A stretch of 64,000 bases of DNA. It comes from Brachionus plicatilis (Eukaryota; Rotifera; Eurotatoria; Ploima; Brachionidae). The notes beneath the pieces are model-generated. The model saw only the letters and a program-made list of their open reading frames with translations. It had not been told where the DNA came from and made no database searches. The stretch lies in the NCBI GenBank assembly GCA_010279815.1, contig QEOQ01000098.1, positions 158,116 to 222,115 of the forward strand, written 5' to 3'. A program made the position numbers and the translations under genes. How positions within the stretch are numbered: the stretch's first letter is position 1; each line of letters starts with the position of its first letter. Positions 23,650-34,165 of this stretch are shown here, piece after piece.

Positions 23650-24677
23650 GGCATACAATTATCGTTCACCAATAATATTTTTTTTATTCACCAAAAAAAT
23701 ATAATCTAAGGCGAAACTCGATTACCAAAATTTAACACCTAATTCGTGTATTTTGCCGCAAATTTATTCTTAATTGACACCAAAAAATCACAATTACTTG
23801 TGCAAATCAAACCACCAACTAAAATAGGTTTCTAAACCAAATTAATTTATCCTTCACCAGTTTAATTTTTTATTCCCCAAAAATATTATTACCGCAATCC
23901 TTAAAAAATCAATTGAAACTCAATCGATACGATGGCCATAATATGTTGAATTTTGAACTTTCTGTACCTAAAAAAATCTTTAGTCTTCATGTCAATCAAA
24001 TTAATTATCAAATTAAAACTTTTTTCTTAATTAAAAAATTGTTTTAATTGTATAAAGTGGGAGCATAAATTACTTAAATAATTTTGCTACGTCGTAGTTA
24101 ATAAATAATAACTCAAAATATAACATTCAAAATATACAAGAGTTTTAAAGATTTGCATTTTTTTTTTGAATAAAGCCAAAACTTCAAAAAAAATTTTCTT
24201 TTTTAATTCTGAAATTTCTATTTAATTTTTTTTCTCTATTTTTATTCATTTGGTGTTCAGTTATGCTAATCTTTTTAGCGAAATAAACTTCAATAATCAT
24301 TGAATTTTTCAGAATTATTCTTAATATTTTTACAAAAAAAAGCTCATTTAAATGAAGGGTTTAGGAACCATATTCTTATCGGCGAAAAAAGAAAACCTGG
24401 AAGACCTGCAAAGGCAAAACAAGCCTTGATAGTTCAGTAATTATTTTTGGTTTGATTTGTATTATTATTGATGATTAAAACTATTATTTTGGTTGGAATA
24501 AATATTTTTTTGGTTTAAAATAATTAATAAATTTGGTGAAAAAATTATATTTTATTTGGTGAAATAAAATTGTTTTGGTGAAATATATATTTATTTGGTT
24601 CATTTTTTATTATTTTTTTGGTGATTTATTTTGGTGAAGTATTTAATAATTATTTGGTGAAGTAGAAATTAAGTGCC
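23650..24677. mobile_element. MULE deletion derivative with subterminal TTGGTGA arrays
   Basis: A perfect 9-bp direct repeat GTTGATTAA flanks it (23641-23649, 24678-24686). The ends GGCATACAATTATCGTTCAC and the reverse complement of GAAGTAGAAATTAAGTGCC are imperfect inverted repeats. The left about 250 bp is rich in CACCAA/ACCAAA and the right about 230 bp in TTGGTGA (roughly ten copies), i.e. inverted subterminal arrays, likely transposase-binding sites. A C-terminal coding scrap sits inside at about 24383. Confidence 0.8.
24383..24442 (+). pseudogene. MULE C-terminal basic tail remnant
   Basis: The plus strand reads EKRKPGRPAKAKQALIVQ then a stop. This is the basic GRP-type tail common at MULE transposase C-termini and similar in style to the KRGRGRPRKN tail at 19985. 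It supports assigning the surrounding element to MULEs. Too short to be a gene. Confidence 0.6.
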
Positions 24678-24879
24678 GTTGATTAAGAAGTAAATAAATT
24701 TATAAATTTTGATGTAGAAAATAAATAAAAAAATAAGAAAAAAAATTTTTTTTAAATAATCTTGAGCATATACAATAATTATTATCCATATTTGAATCGG
24801 CAAATGAGAAGTGTTAAAATAAAAAATAAAAAAAAATATCTAAAAATAAAATAGAAAAAAGGTAAATATCAAATTGATT

Positions 24880-25860
24880 TACTATCGGATAAAGCATTAG
24901 CAAAAGCGTCAAATCACAATTTGTCAATAACCATTGTTCTTGTTGTAATTGTTGCTGCTAATTGCTGACTATTTTAAGTTTAAATGAGAAAGTAAAAACT
25001 AATGCTCAAAAATCTCTGCCAAATAGCTATTTGATTGAGGAGTGATTGACTTAAAGACTTGCATTGTGTTGAGCATCAAAATCGATTAAATCTAAATTAG
25101 TGCTAACAAGAACGTCAAATCTAATTTTCAATTAAAGCTCACAAATTGTCACTTAGACTCTGAGCATATCTTAAGCCCATCAGATTGTGCAATACCCAAA
25201 GAGTGATCTTATCACTCAATCTTGATTTGCCGTGATAGAATCTTGGCGAGGACGTTTTCACCAGCCACATTTGATTCTAATCATAGCTAATTGGTTCTAA
25301 TTTAAATGGCATACTTCCTCGGGCTACTTTCTAAAATGCCATAGCCAAACCATTTAACCTAAATAATTTTCCTTTGTGCTCTAGCCCAACAATGGACTTT
25401 ATCTGACTAGAATATCATGATTGGATCGAAATGCTTTAATCTCAAAACAATTTCGAGTGCATACCTTTGGTTCTAAGGGGAAATAGAAATGTTTTGTTGT
25501 TAATAAGCTCAGCAGTGCAATTAAGGACTCAATTAAAATCAATAGACCAAATTGGCTCTTTCAAACGAGACAATTTGATTGTGCAACAAGTCAAAGTTGA
25601 ATCCTGCTGACTTCAAAGATCACTCGATAAACATCCGAGCTATTCTATAATAGGGCCTAATTAGATCGAGTCTAAATGAGCCGTTTTTTATCGCTCAGTT
25701 TATCTTTTTAAAGCGGACCGTTTCACTTAACGGTACCTGTCACTAATATTCGTTTAATCTACTGATCAAAATTCAAGATATACATTAATTGTCACATTCC
25801 TACTCCACTTAGTAATTAGCTATTCAAGCAGCTTAGACCTAAAACAACACTTTTTGACTA
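24880..25860. promoter_or_regulatory. Low-repeat noncoding island (candidate regulatory DNA)
   Basis: Unlike its surroundings this stretch has few homopolymer runs and richer base mixing, yet no frame is open for long. It holds several AATTAG/CTAAT homeodomain-type cores. It lies about 3-4 kb beyond the 3' end of Rx. It could be a cis-regulatory module, a noncoding transcript or an old unrecognised repeat. Confidence 0.35.
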
Positions 25861-28595
25861 TTTTTTTTTTCAATAAAAAAACATTTTTTAATTTTAATTT
25901 TAATCTCAAATGAATAATTAAAAACAAAAAAAATAAAATAATCTTTTATTTATCCTTGCATCAAAAATTAGTTTTATTTATAGCACTTCAAATTTACCTA
26001 TTAAATTATTTATGTCAATATAAAATTTATTTAGAAACTAAAAAACAAAAATAAACAAATTGAAATTATCTTTTTTAAATTTTTTTCTAATTTGATTTTA
26101 TTTTTACTTTTATCAACCAAATGGTGTTTTTTTTTAAATTCAATTAAATTATTATTAAAAAATTAAACCAAAGCACATTTAATTTTTTTAAAATTAAAAT
26201 GTTCCTTTTTGTTTGACCAGACCACTGCAAATTGTTCAAACATTGACCATTGCTTCCAGTGTTTAACAGCTTACTGTATGGTCAACAAATTTCCAATTTT
26301 ATTTAAGACAATTTTTTAAATGGTGATTTTTTTGCCACGTATCCATAACTCTGAAAATCTTTAAATTATATTCTGATGAAAATTTATTTATCTTTTTATT
26401 TTTCTGTTCTTTTAGTTTTCGGCCTGGAGGAAGGAAAAAAGAGGCTTTCGAATCTCAATAGATATTTTTCAATTGTGTAATTTCTATTTGAGTATTTATT
26501 CTTTCGCATTAAAAAGGATTTTTTTTAATATTTTTTTAATATTTTTTATTTATTTGAATCAACGTTCTAAAGCTTTTTTCTTTAATCTTTTATAAAATAA
26601 AATGAAAAACTATAGAAAAAATTATTTGTTATAGATATTTGATAAAAGTTTTTTATATTTATAGAAACTTAACTGAAAAAATTATTTCCATTTTTTATAG
26701 GCCCGTTCTAAAGACGATGCAAAGTAAAAAAAAATAAAATAAGATCACTTATGATTTCACCAATTAATGTTCAGTTTTTCTATTCAAAATAAAATAAAAA
26801 ATATACAAAAAAGTTTAAAAAAATAAATGCAAAAAATTAAGTAAAAAAAAGCGATCCAATATCGACCAACTTTCACTTTGTGAGGTTTAATTTTTTTTAT
26901 AAAATTATTAAAAAAATTAACTATAAATAAATATAAATTTACTTTAAATTTGTTTTACCTATTTTACTTTCATTATAATTTACTTTAACTATTCCTTATT
27001 TTTTAATCAGTTTATTTTTAAAGTTTCCAATTAAACATCATTTTTAAAATGAACAAAATTCTTATGCTCAGGAAAAAGATTTTTAGGGAAAAATTAGCTG
27101 GCTTTCAAAGGGTCCCAAATGTATTGATGCTCCATGTACTTCTCAATTTTCCCATCTTAAAAATGTGAAATTCTAGTACAAACGATTAGAAAAAAAATTA
27201 TAACATTTTTCCTTTTTGTACTGTAGAAAAATAATAAAATTTGAAATAAAATTTCCCATTGCCTTGGTATTCTTTTTATTAAGTTTGTTTTTATGGTTCA
27301 AATTGTTTAAAAGGCAAAAAGTAAGTGAGACAAACTGGAACTTGGCATTCTAAGAGAATATATAAAATTAAGACAATATTATGTTCATTGAGCTTTTTTA
27401 TTTAATAAGAAAAAAAAAAATTTTATTTAATTTTTTATTTAGTATAAAAAATGACTAGTGAAAGTCAGCTGCTTGAAGGTGCTGGAAAGCCTTTCTTTCA
27501 GCATATAGAAAACGCTAAATTATCTCATATAGAATTAATTATCAAAAAAGTATGAAAAATTTAATAAATCAAATTAATCAAATATACTCATGCATGTTCC
27601 TAAGTTGAACATTGGAAAATTTTTTCAGCACAAAAGATTAGTCAAAATTTTGGATTTTAAATTTATTTATTTAAAAAAATATAGTTAGAGGAATACCGAG
27701 GCAGGTTGTGTTTAAATTGGCTAAAATTTTTATGATCATTAATATTGCGTTAAATCAATAAATAAATAATTGTTATACAAAAGTATTCTTTTATTGTTTT
27801 GAATAGAGTTAGGTACTTTTGTCTTGGCAAGATTTTTTTCTTTTTAACATTTTTCATTAAAACTTTAAGTGAAAAAAGGCCAAAAAATAACTGATTTTAT
27901 TATAAAAAAAAAAACAACATGATAAAATTCAAAATATCTCTTTATTTAAAAATATTATATTTTATAATTTCTCCGGTTATCTTTTTTAAAAATTGAAATA
28001 TCTTTGATGCACTATTTATATTATGTCTAAATATTCGGATCAAATTTTAAGAGAATTATCTATCAGATTTTCTTGAATTTTTAACTAAACAAATTCAATA
28101 TATAGTTATAATTTTTTTTTCATTTTTAAAAAAATATAATAAAGTAAAGATCAAAATTGAAGAACTTGAATTCGTTGAGCTTGAATTCGTGTTAAGTCAC
28201 CAACTTTGGGCCTGAGGACTTTAGCCAAACAATAAATAGACAATTAAATTTAGTTAAAAGTTTATTAAATGGAATCCGAAGTTAATACAAAGAGTTGAGT
28301 TGAATCCGCAATCAACTGTTCCATAGATTTAGTTTCCCATTGAATGAAAAAAATCTTTATTAAAATGTTCCAAATTTTATACAACATTCTAAATTTTCAA
28401 AGTTATTTCAATCAAAACATTTTTGTAATCAAAATTTAAATCATGAGGCTGAAAGAAAGGACTACGTATCCATTGCAGCCGGCCAAGACTCTGTCTAAAC
28501 TATTTCTTAAATAGATTAGTAAAATAAATGAGACAATAAAATTTAGTTAAAAGTTTATTTAATGGAATCCGAAATTATAACAATAATGTAGTGGT
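25861..28595. other. AT-rich intergenic, no gene seen
   Basis: No coding or clear element. A 50-bp block (AATTTAGTTAAAAGTTTAT ... TGGAATCCGAA) occurs twice as a direct repeat, at about 28240-28290 and 28533-28583, just beyond the Rx 3' end. Confidence 0.55.
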
Positions 28596-28978
28596 CTAAA
28601 TAGTAGCTAGAACATGTGTTTCAGCTGCAGTTAATTCAAGATTAAATAATAAGTAGAGACATGTCTCTATGTTTAAGGTGTTGAATCCGCCGCTTGTACA
28701 ACTGTAAAAAATCTCATTCTTTTGCCAATTAATTAAATAAACATCAAATTGTGAGCTCATAAATATCATATTTATTAAAATTGAAAATAAATGAATGAAT
28801 TGTTCGCTTCCGAAAAGAAAAAACCAATTTCTAAAATTTAATTTAAACAAAAAAAAACATTAAAAATTATTTACAAAAAAAAAATTTTTTTTTTGTAATT
28901 TTTGTGTGTGTGTGTGTGTAAAAGTGTGTTTGATTGTGTGTTTGAGCATGCGTAGAGTGGCACTAGAACGAGCAGATA

Positions 28979-29841
28979 TTAATTTGAATTTTGAGCATTG
29001 GGATGGGAAAAGCTGGGAAAAAAGTGAGAATAATTTGGATTGATGTTGATAAGACTGGAGAACGGATTGAACTGTGACGCATGGGTCCACGGGTCCACTT
29101 GCATCAAACTAGATGGCGTTGAGTTGTGCTGCGATGTGGCCGAAGACGAGCCCGGCGAACCGCAGTTGTTCGAGGTTCTGAGACTGGCGAGCGGAAAGTC
29201 CGGATTGACTCTCATCGAAGTTTGCTCGGCCTTTTCCTGGCGCCTCCACTTGGCCCTTCGATTCTGGAACCACACCTGGACCCTCACCTCCGGCAAATTT
29301 ATCTTAATGGCCAGCTCCTCCCGGCTGTACACGTCCGGATAGTGCGACTTCTCAAAAGCGCGCTCCAGCTCGTGCAGCTGAAAAGTGGTGAACGTGGTTC
29401 TGTTTCGGCGGTGCTTGCTTTTCTTGGCGCCTCTCTGACCTTCCTTCTCGTCGTCGAGAGAATTTTTCGAGCAGTCGCCAAAGTCCTCCTCTTCCCTGGA
29501 GTCGGCGTCCGACTTGTCATCATCTTAAATGAAAAGTAAATTAGTCTGGGATCGTTGTTGAAGAGTCGGCTGGGCCTACCGTCATAGGAGCTGTTGAAGG
29601 CGGCGGGCGCCGCTTTGTCCGAGTCCGTTTTGGCCTGGGTGTAGGTGGTGGCGAGTATGGACTCGATGTTGTGGCCGGTGACGGGCCAGTGGGCGCCCAG
29701 CGACGAGCACATCTTGGTCATGTGCGACAGTGTGCTCATGTTGTTCAAGTAGTTGGTGGCCTCGGTCTGCAGCATGTTGCTCACGAACTCGACCGCGTTG
29801 TCCTTGGTGCCTAGCTGGTAATTGGGCTGTGTGGATAGCAT
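28979..29841 (-). CDS. Rx: Retinal homeobox protein Rx (Rax), paired-like homeodomain
   Basis: This transcription factor is used in eye and anterior brain development across animals. Exon 1 is 29580-29841 and exon 2 is 28979-29523, with a 56-bp intron (GACG|GTAGGC ... TTTAAG|ATGATG). The result is 268 residues. An octapeptide-like repressor motif HNIESIL is at 57-63. The homeodomain is 125-184, with [19 protein letters not shown], then [13 protein letters not shown] and [14 protein letters not shown], and Gln at homeodomain position 50 (residue 174). [24 protein letters not shown] with KWRRQEK is diagnostic of Rx rather than Alx, Otp or Arx. An acidic stretch (91-115) precedes the domain. There is no in-frame C-terminal OAR motif: the frame ends HPNAQNSN at 28979. 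Rax in vertebrates has an intron inside the homeobox; none is present here. A (TG)n run follows in the 3' flank. Confidence 0.93.
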
Positions 29842-30240
29842 TTTGTGCGACTTTTTGCGATATATATATATTCAAATAAATTAATAAAACTGTGTGCACT
29901 CGAATGAGAATTAGCTTTTATTTTGCTCTCTAGTTTTTTAACAAATATCCAATTAGCCAATAAATTTTAATTAAGAAAAATAGGAAATTTTTTTGTTGGC
30001 TTGTAACCAGTCGAATGTTAAATTAGAAATTGAAAGCTTGGTTTGTGATTGGTTTTTTGAAGAATATTTTCTCTCCTCCCTCTTCTTTTTTCTCGTTCTC
30101 TCTCTCTCTCCCTTTCTCTCTCTCGCTCTCTCAGTCACTAAACTTTCGATTAAAGTAACAGCATGGATTAGCTAGCAAATATTTCAAGTGATTTCTCTCT
30201 TTTTGTTGTTGTTGTTGTTCGAGCCTAAGTTTAAATGCTC
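29842..30240 (-). promoter_or_regulatory. Rx 5' flank with CT/GA-rich tract
   Basis: Immediately upstream of the ATG is a TATATATA stretch (29861-29870) that could serve as a TATA-like element. A long CT-rich tract at about 30070-30132 (GA-rich on the gene strand) follows. Assignment rests on position and composition only. Confidence 0.4.
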
Positions 30241-30530
30241 TGCCGAGATTTAAATTTAATTTTTTTAATTGTTTTTTTTTTGTTGGCAAGCCTAGCTTTG
30301 ACTCGGCCTCGGCAACAAAGCCTCTACATTTTTAAAAGAGAAAAATCCTATTCTAAAAAGCAACTACCAAAATATTGTTCACTTATTTGACTAAACTATA
30401 CAAAATTGTTAGAGCTCAGCAATTATTTAATAAACTATTCTAAAAGTATACTTGTTTTATCATTCATTAAAGTTTTCTTTTGGGTAAACTCTCTTTATCA
30501 CACATGGCTTTAGTGCTGTTCCACACCGTT

Positions 30531-31066
30531 CAGTAGTTGACTCTCTTTAATCCGTAACATACGGGACCGAAAATAACCATTACGGATTATCTTTAATCCG
30601 TAAACGAACAAAAATCTTAAAATTTACGGATTAATGAATTTTATTGATAACAATTTATAGAAATATAGTTTAATAAATATTTAATTTTAAATTAAACGGA
30701 ATAATTTTTAAATTAATTTTTTTTTAAAAAAGAAGAAATAAATGCCTGGTTTAGACTTGACAACCTCAAATCAGACCACCGCTCTTTTATTTTCGATAAC
30801 AATTCTAAATCACACTCGTTAAAATCTTTAGAAGTTTCAAAAAAAATTATAAAAATTATATCTTGATCTTTTAGGGCCTCGCCCTCGCAGATTTAGAATT
30901 TTAATTTTTTTTTGTTACGAATGGCAAATTTAAACCGAACTAAAATTACGAATAAAAGTGATGAAATTTGTATTGAAAGTATTGGAAAGGGGCTAGGGAC
31001 CGGAGAAAAACGTCCGAATGCCGAATTTTACGAATAAAGGAGTTTCGGATTAAAGCGAGTTGACTG
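30531..31066. mobile_element. Probable pogo/mariner-like MITE
   Basis: The left end GTTGACTCTCTTTAATCCGTA and the right end, the reverse complement of TTTCGGATTAAAGCGAGTTGAC, are matching inverted repeats of the CAGT-AACTC-TTTAATCCG kind. A TA follows the right end. Further copies of TTACGGATTA and ATCCGTAA lie inside. The left tip is altered, so exact ends are uncertain. Confidence 0.55.
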
Positions 31067-31329
31067 TATTAGTAGCTATATATGATCTCGATAACCAAGA
31101 AATTGCTCTCGAGTCTATTAAGCTTGACCCAAAGCTAAAATACAATTCTCATTTCAACGAAATTAAGTCTGGCCAAAAGTCAATATTCTTCCAAAAATTA
31201 AAGGATTTAAATAAAGAAAGTCAATTTTTTTAAACAAGACTCTTTAAAAAATTATTTTTCAAATAAAATAAAATAATGCTTGTAAATTAGTTGCTGATAA
31301 TATTAAAGTTGTCAATGTTGGTGTAACTA

Positions 31330-32020
31330 TGAAGACATTGATAATTTAAGACATAAGATGTTGTTCAATTGATCAAGCGAAATTGAGCAAGAAGAGGTAC
31401 CGTTAGAGCAGAATCCAACCTTTCTAGGCATCAAACTGGATCCAAAACTTGCCTACACAGCACATCTACAAGACGTTATAAAGAAACAGACGTCAAAAAT
31501 AAATCTAATTCGTAAAATTAAAAGCTTTAAATGGAGTTCATCTCTAAGAATCAATTTAACTTTCTATAAAACTTTAATTCGCTCATTGTTTGACTACTGA
31601 TTCATTATTTTAAATTCGGGAACAGAAAAAATAAAGCTTAAACTACAAAAAATGCAAAACAGGATTCTAAGAGTTATAAATTTTTTTCTTCTTAAAACAA
31701 GCATTAATACTATGCATAAAGTACTTAAAATTGATAAAATAGGAGACAGATCAAACCAAATATTCATTAAATTTATGAAAACGAGAGCTCAACATGAATT
31801 AATCGCAAAAGAAATCCACGATTACCTTTCTTAAAGACCAAATGAATCATAACAAAAATTCAGAACAGTTTTTGACTAGCTACAATGATAAATTTAAATT
31901 TTTTACTCAAAGTCGTCAATGTAACTTAACTTAAATTATGTTTTATTTTGTTTTTTTTTTTTATTCAATTTTAAATTGCCTATGAGGCTGAAATTAATAA
32001 TAATAATAATAATAATTAAT
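31330..32020 (+). mobile_element. Non-LTR retrotransposon 3' fragment, (AAT)n tail
   Basis: The plus strand from about 31420 reads PTFLGIKLDPKLAYTAHLQD, then SLRINLTFYKTLIRSLFDY followed by a stop where a residue is expected, then KLKLQKMQNRILRVI and a terminal stop near 31833. This is the thumb/C-terminal region of a Jockey/CR1-like reverse transcriptase. An AAT run (about 31990-32015) forms the tail. It is distinct from the element at 1200-1800. Confidence 0.8.
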
Positions 32021-33098
32021 TACAAAATATTCCTAACAGGCTGGCTGAAAAGAAGGTACTACGCTGTTCGGAGCTGCCAAGAGGAACTATACCCTCTAAT
32101 TTATATATTAAATAAAAAAATTACTTGAAAAGAAAAGAGATTTCAGTTGTTATTTCTAAACTTATTTTAAATAAAGTGTTTAACTAAATACCAAGCTTAT
32201 TATTCACAAACTCGGCCTGTACTACAATAGTTTAATTAATACAAATATATTTCTAACATGCTGACTGAGAAGAAGGCGCCACGTAGTCCGTAGATAAGTT
32301 ATCCCTTAAATAAATAATAAATCAAAGAATAAAAAAAAGTAAATCAAATTAATTGAGTCAATTCAAGAAAAAGACTTGGGAGTAATTTTCAGTAACCATT
32401 TAAATAATCCTGCTGATTAGTTTAAATTGAAAAAATTGAGCTTTTTAAACTTGGGGATAAAACAACATGAAACAAAAAAAGATCTTCACTAAATTTATCA
32501 AAAAAAAATAATTTTATTAAACACAGAAAATCATCAAAAGAATATCAATATTTTGAGTTTTATTTGTCTCTGTGATCTATTCTAATTGGATTTTTTTTTG
32601 CAATTTGTAAATTTATTTTATTTAAATTTTAATATTCTGTCATCGCTTAGATCTTTTAGATTTGATTGTTTAATTGTAAAGAAATTAAACTTGTTTAGAC
32701 TGTTTTTTTTTTTAATTAATTGAAAATGAAATGCAACAAAAAATTTAATTTTCAATTCAACATACAATTTGATTAGAAATAATCAATTTATAGCCAAATA
32801 ATTTTTTAATTTTTTCTTTAAACTGGACTGTTAAATGAAAAATTGCTAGTTTCACCTTTTAAAACTTTTTAAAAATTAATTTATTGATTGAGAATTTAAT
32901 TTTTGTATTGGAATTTTTACATGAAAATTGACAATTCCAATTGTAAGAAGCTTTGATTAGGTTGGATGGCATATCGAGTAGCGAATGAGAGGAGCAATTA
33001 ATGAACTCTATTTTAATGTCAAGAAAAATGAGAAAGGTAATTTTGTATTCAATCAAAGGACTTAGAGTGCATTGTGAATTTCGAAACAAAGAAATAAA
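32021..33098. other. Intergenic with short repeats
   Basis: Two short related phrases, GCTGAAAAGAAGGTACTACG (about 32045) and CTGAGAAGAAGGCGCCACG (about 32263), also resemble GCTGAAAGAAAGGACTACG near 28449, suggesting dispersed 3' ends of one repeat. The frame at 32859-33197 looks like chance. Confidence 0.4.
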
Positions 33099-33298
33099 GG
33101 GAGACTGAAGTTGGCAGCAATTTGGTTCAGACAAAACATTAATAACTTTTTCAAAATGAATATTTTTGTATAGATTTTTTTTAACAATAATCAACAAATT
33201 TTGTTAAAATTTAAAATAATTTTAAATTTGGTTCAGTTATCATATTTTAATCGAAATTGGAACAATTTTAAATAAATTGCTGCCAACTTCAATCTCCC
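33099..33298. mobile_element. Short MITE, GGGAGA ends (200 bp)
   Basis: GGGAGACTGAAGTTGGCAGC at the left and its near-perfect reverse complement at the right (one change over 25 bp) frame 200 bp of AT-rich DNA. No clear target duplication is visible. Confidence 0.65.
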
Positions 33299-34020
33299 GG
33301 AAAAAAACAAAAATTTAAAACTGAATTATTTTTTTTAATTATTTCGGTATAATAGTCACATAGTCGACTAAATAGGAGATCTATGCAAAATATTGAAAAC
33401 AGCTACATATCACCTTAAATCTTTTATATCTTTATGTCATTATATAATTTATTTAAAAACTTACAAAAAAAAAATGAAATGAACTTTTTCCTATTTAAAT
33501 TTAAAATAATTTTTTTTCTAATTTTAATTTTTACTTTATCACTCAAGTTGTGTTTTTTGAAATAAATAATAAAATAATAATTGCCTATTATTCATCCATA
33601 TACACCCAAATAGTCAATACACTGAGAGCATATTGTCACATGTGAAGATTTCCAAAAATTATAAAATTATTCAATTTTATATCTTTTCTAAATTATCTTT
33701 TATCAACACAATCAAATTTAACTATCTCTATTCTCAAATCTTTAAATCTGTACACATAACTAATCAAATGTTCAAATCATTTTCATCTGATATGGCACTT
33801 GTTTCTAATTTTTTAAAAGCATTGAAATCTCCAAAATTGCAGCAAATGTCTCTAAATTCAAGGAAATACTCATTTGCAAATTATTTTCTTAATCAAACTT
33901 AATCTCAATATTTTAAGATTTAATTATTTATTTGTGAAATAATTAAATTTAAAAAATTAAAGAACTGAAATTAAATGAACAAATTGAAATGAGTGAAGAC
34001 AAATTAAATCTGCTTCATGT
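33299..34020. other. Intergenic, no supported gene
   Basis: An 89-codon frame at 33633-33902 resembles nothing I recognise and its composition follows the background. Probably noncoding. Confidence 0.4.
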
Positions 34021-34165
34021 CTAAATACTGAATCTTTCAAGGAAGCAATTACAGAAGGGCCTGTCTTGGCTCGAAATCCACTTTGTATTCCTCTACCAGT
34101 CTGTCACCAATGGAACAAAATGAAACATTATAGATCGCCTCTATTTGAGCTAGTCAAACCAATGA
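34021..34165 (-). mobile_element. Scrap of LINE family A 3' coding end
   Basis: The reverse strand resembles, at nucleotide level, the end of the LINE at 43085-44775. Shared phrases include TTCCATTGGT(G/T)...AGACTGGT and GAGGAATACAAAG versus AAGGAATACAAAG. Stops interrupt it. Confidence 0.5.

Noticed and set aside
28900..28922. TG dinucleotide run beyond the Rx stop codon
   Set aside because: An ordinary microsatellite in the 3' flank. No function is inferred.
32859..33197. 112-codon minus-strand frame
   Set aside because: It runs into a MITE end (33099-33298), has background composition and resembles no family.
33633..33902. 89-codon plus-strand frame
   Set aside because: Low-complexity I/F/S/N-rich, with no motif and no splice context. 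Likely chance in AT-rich DNA.
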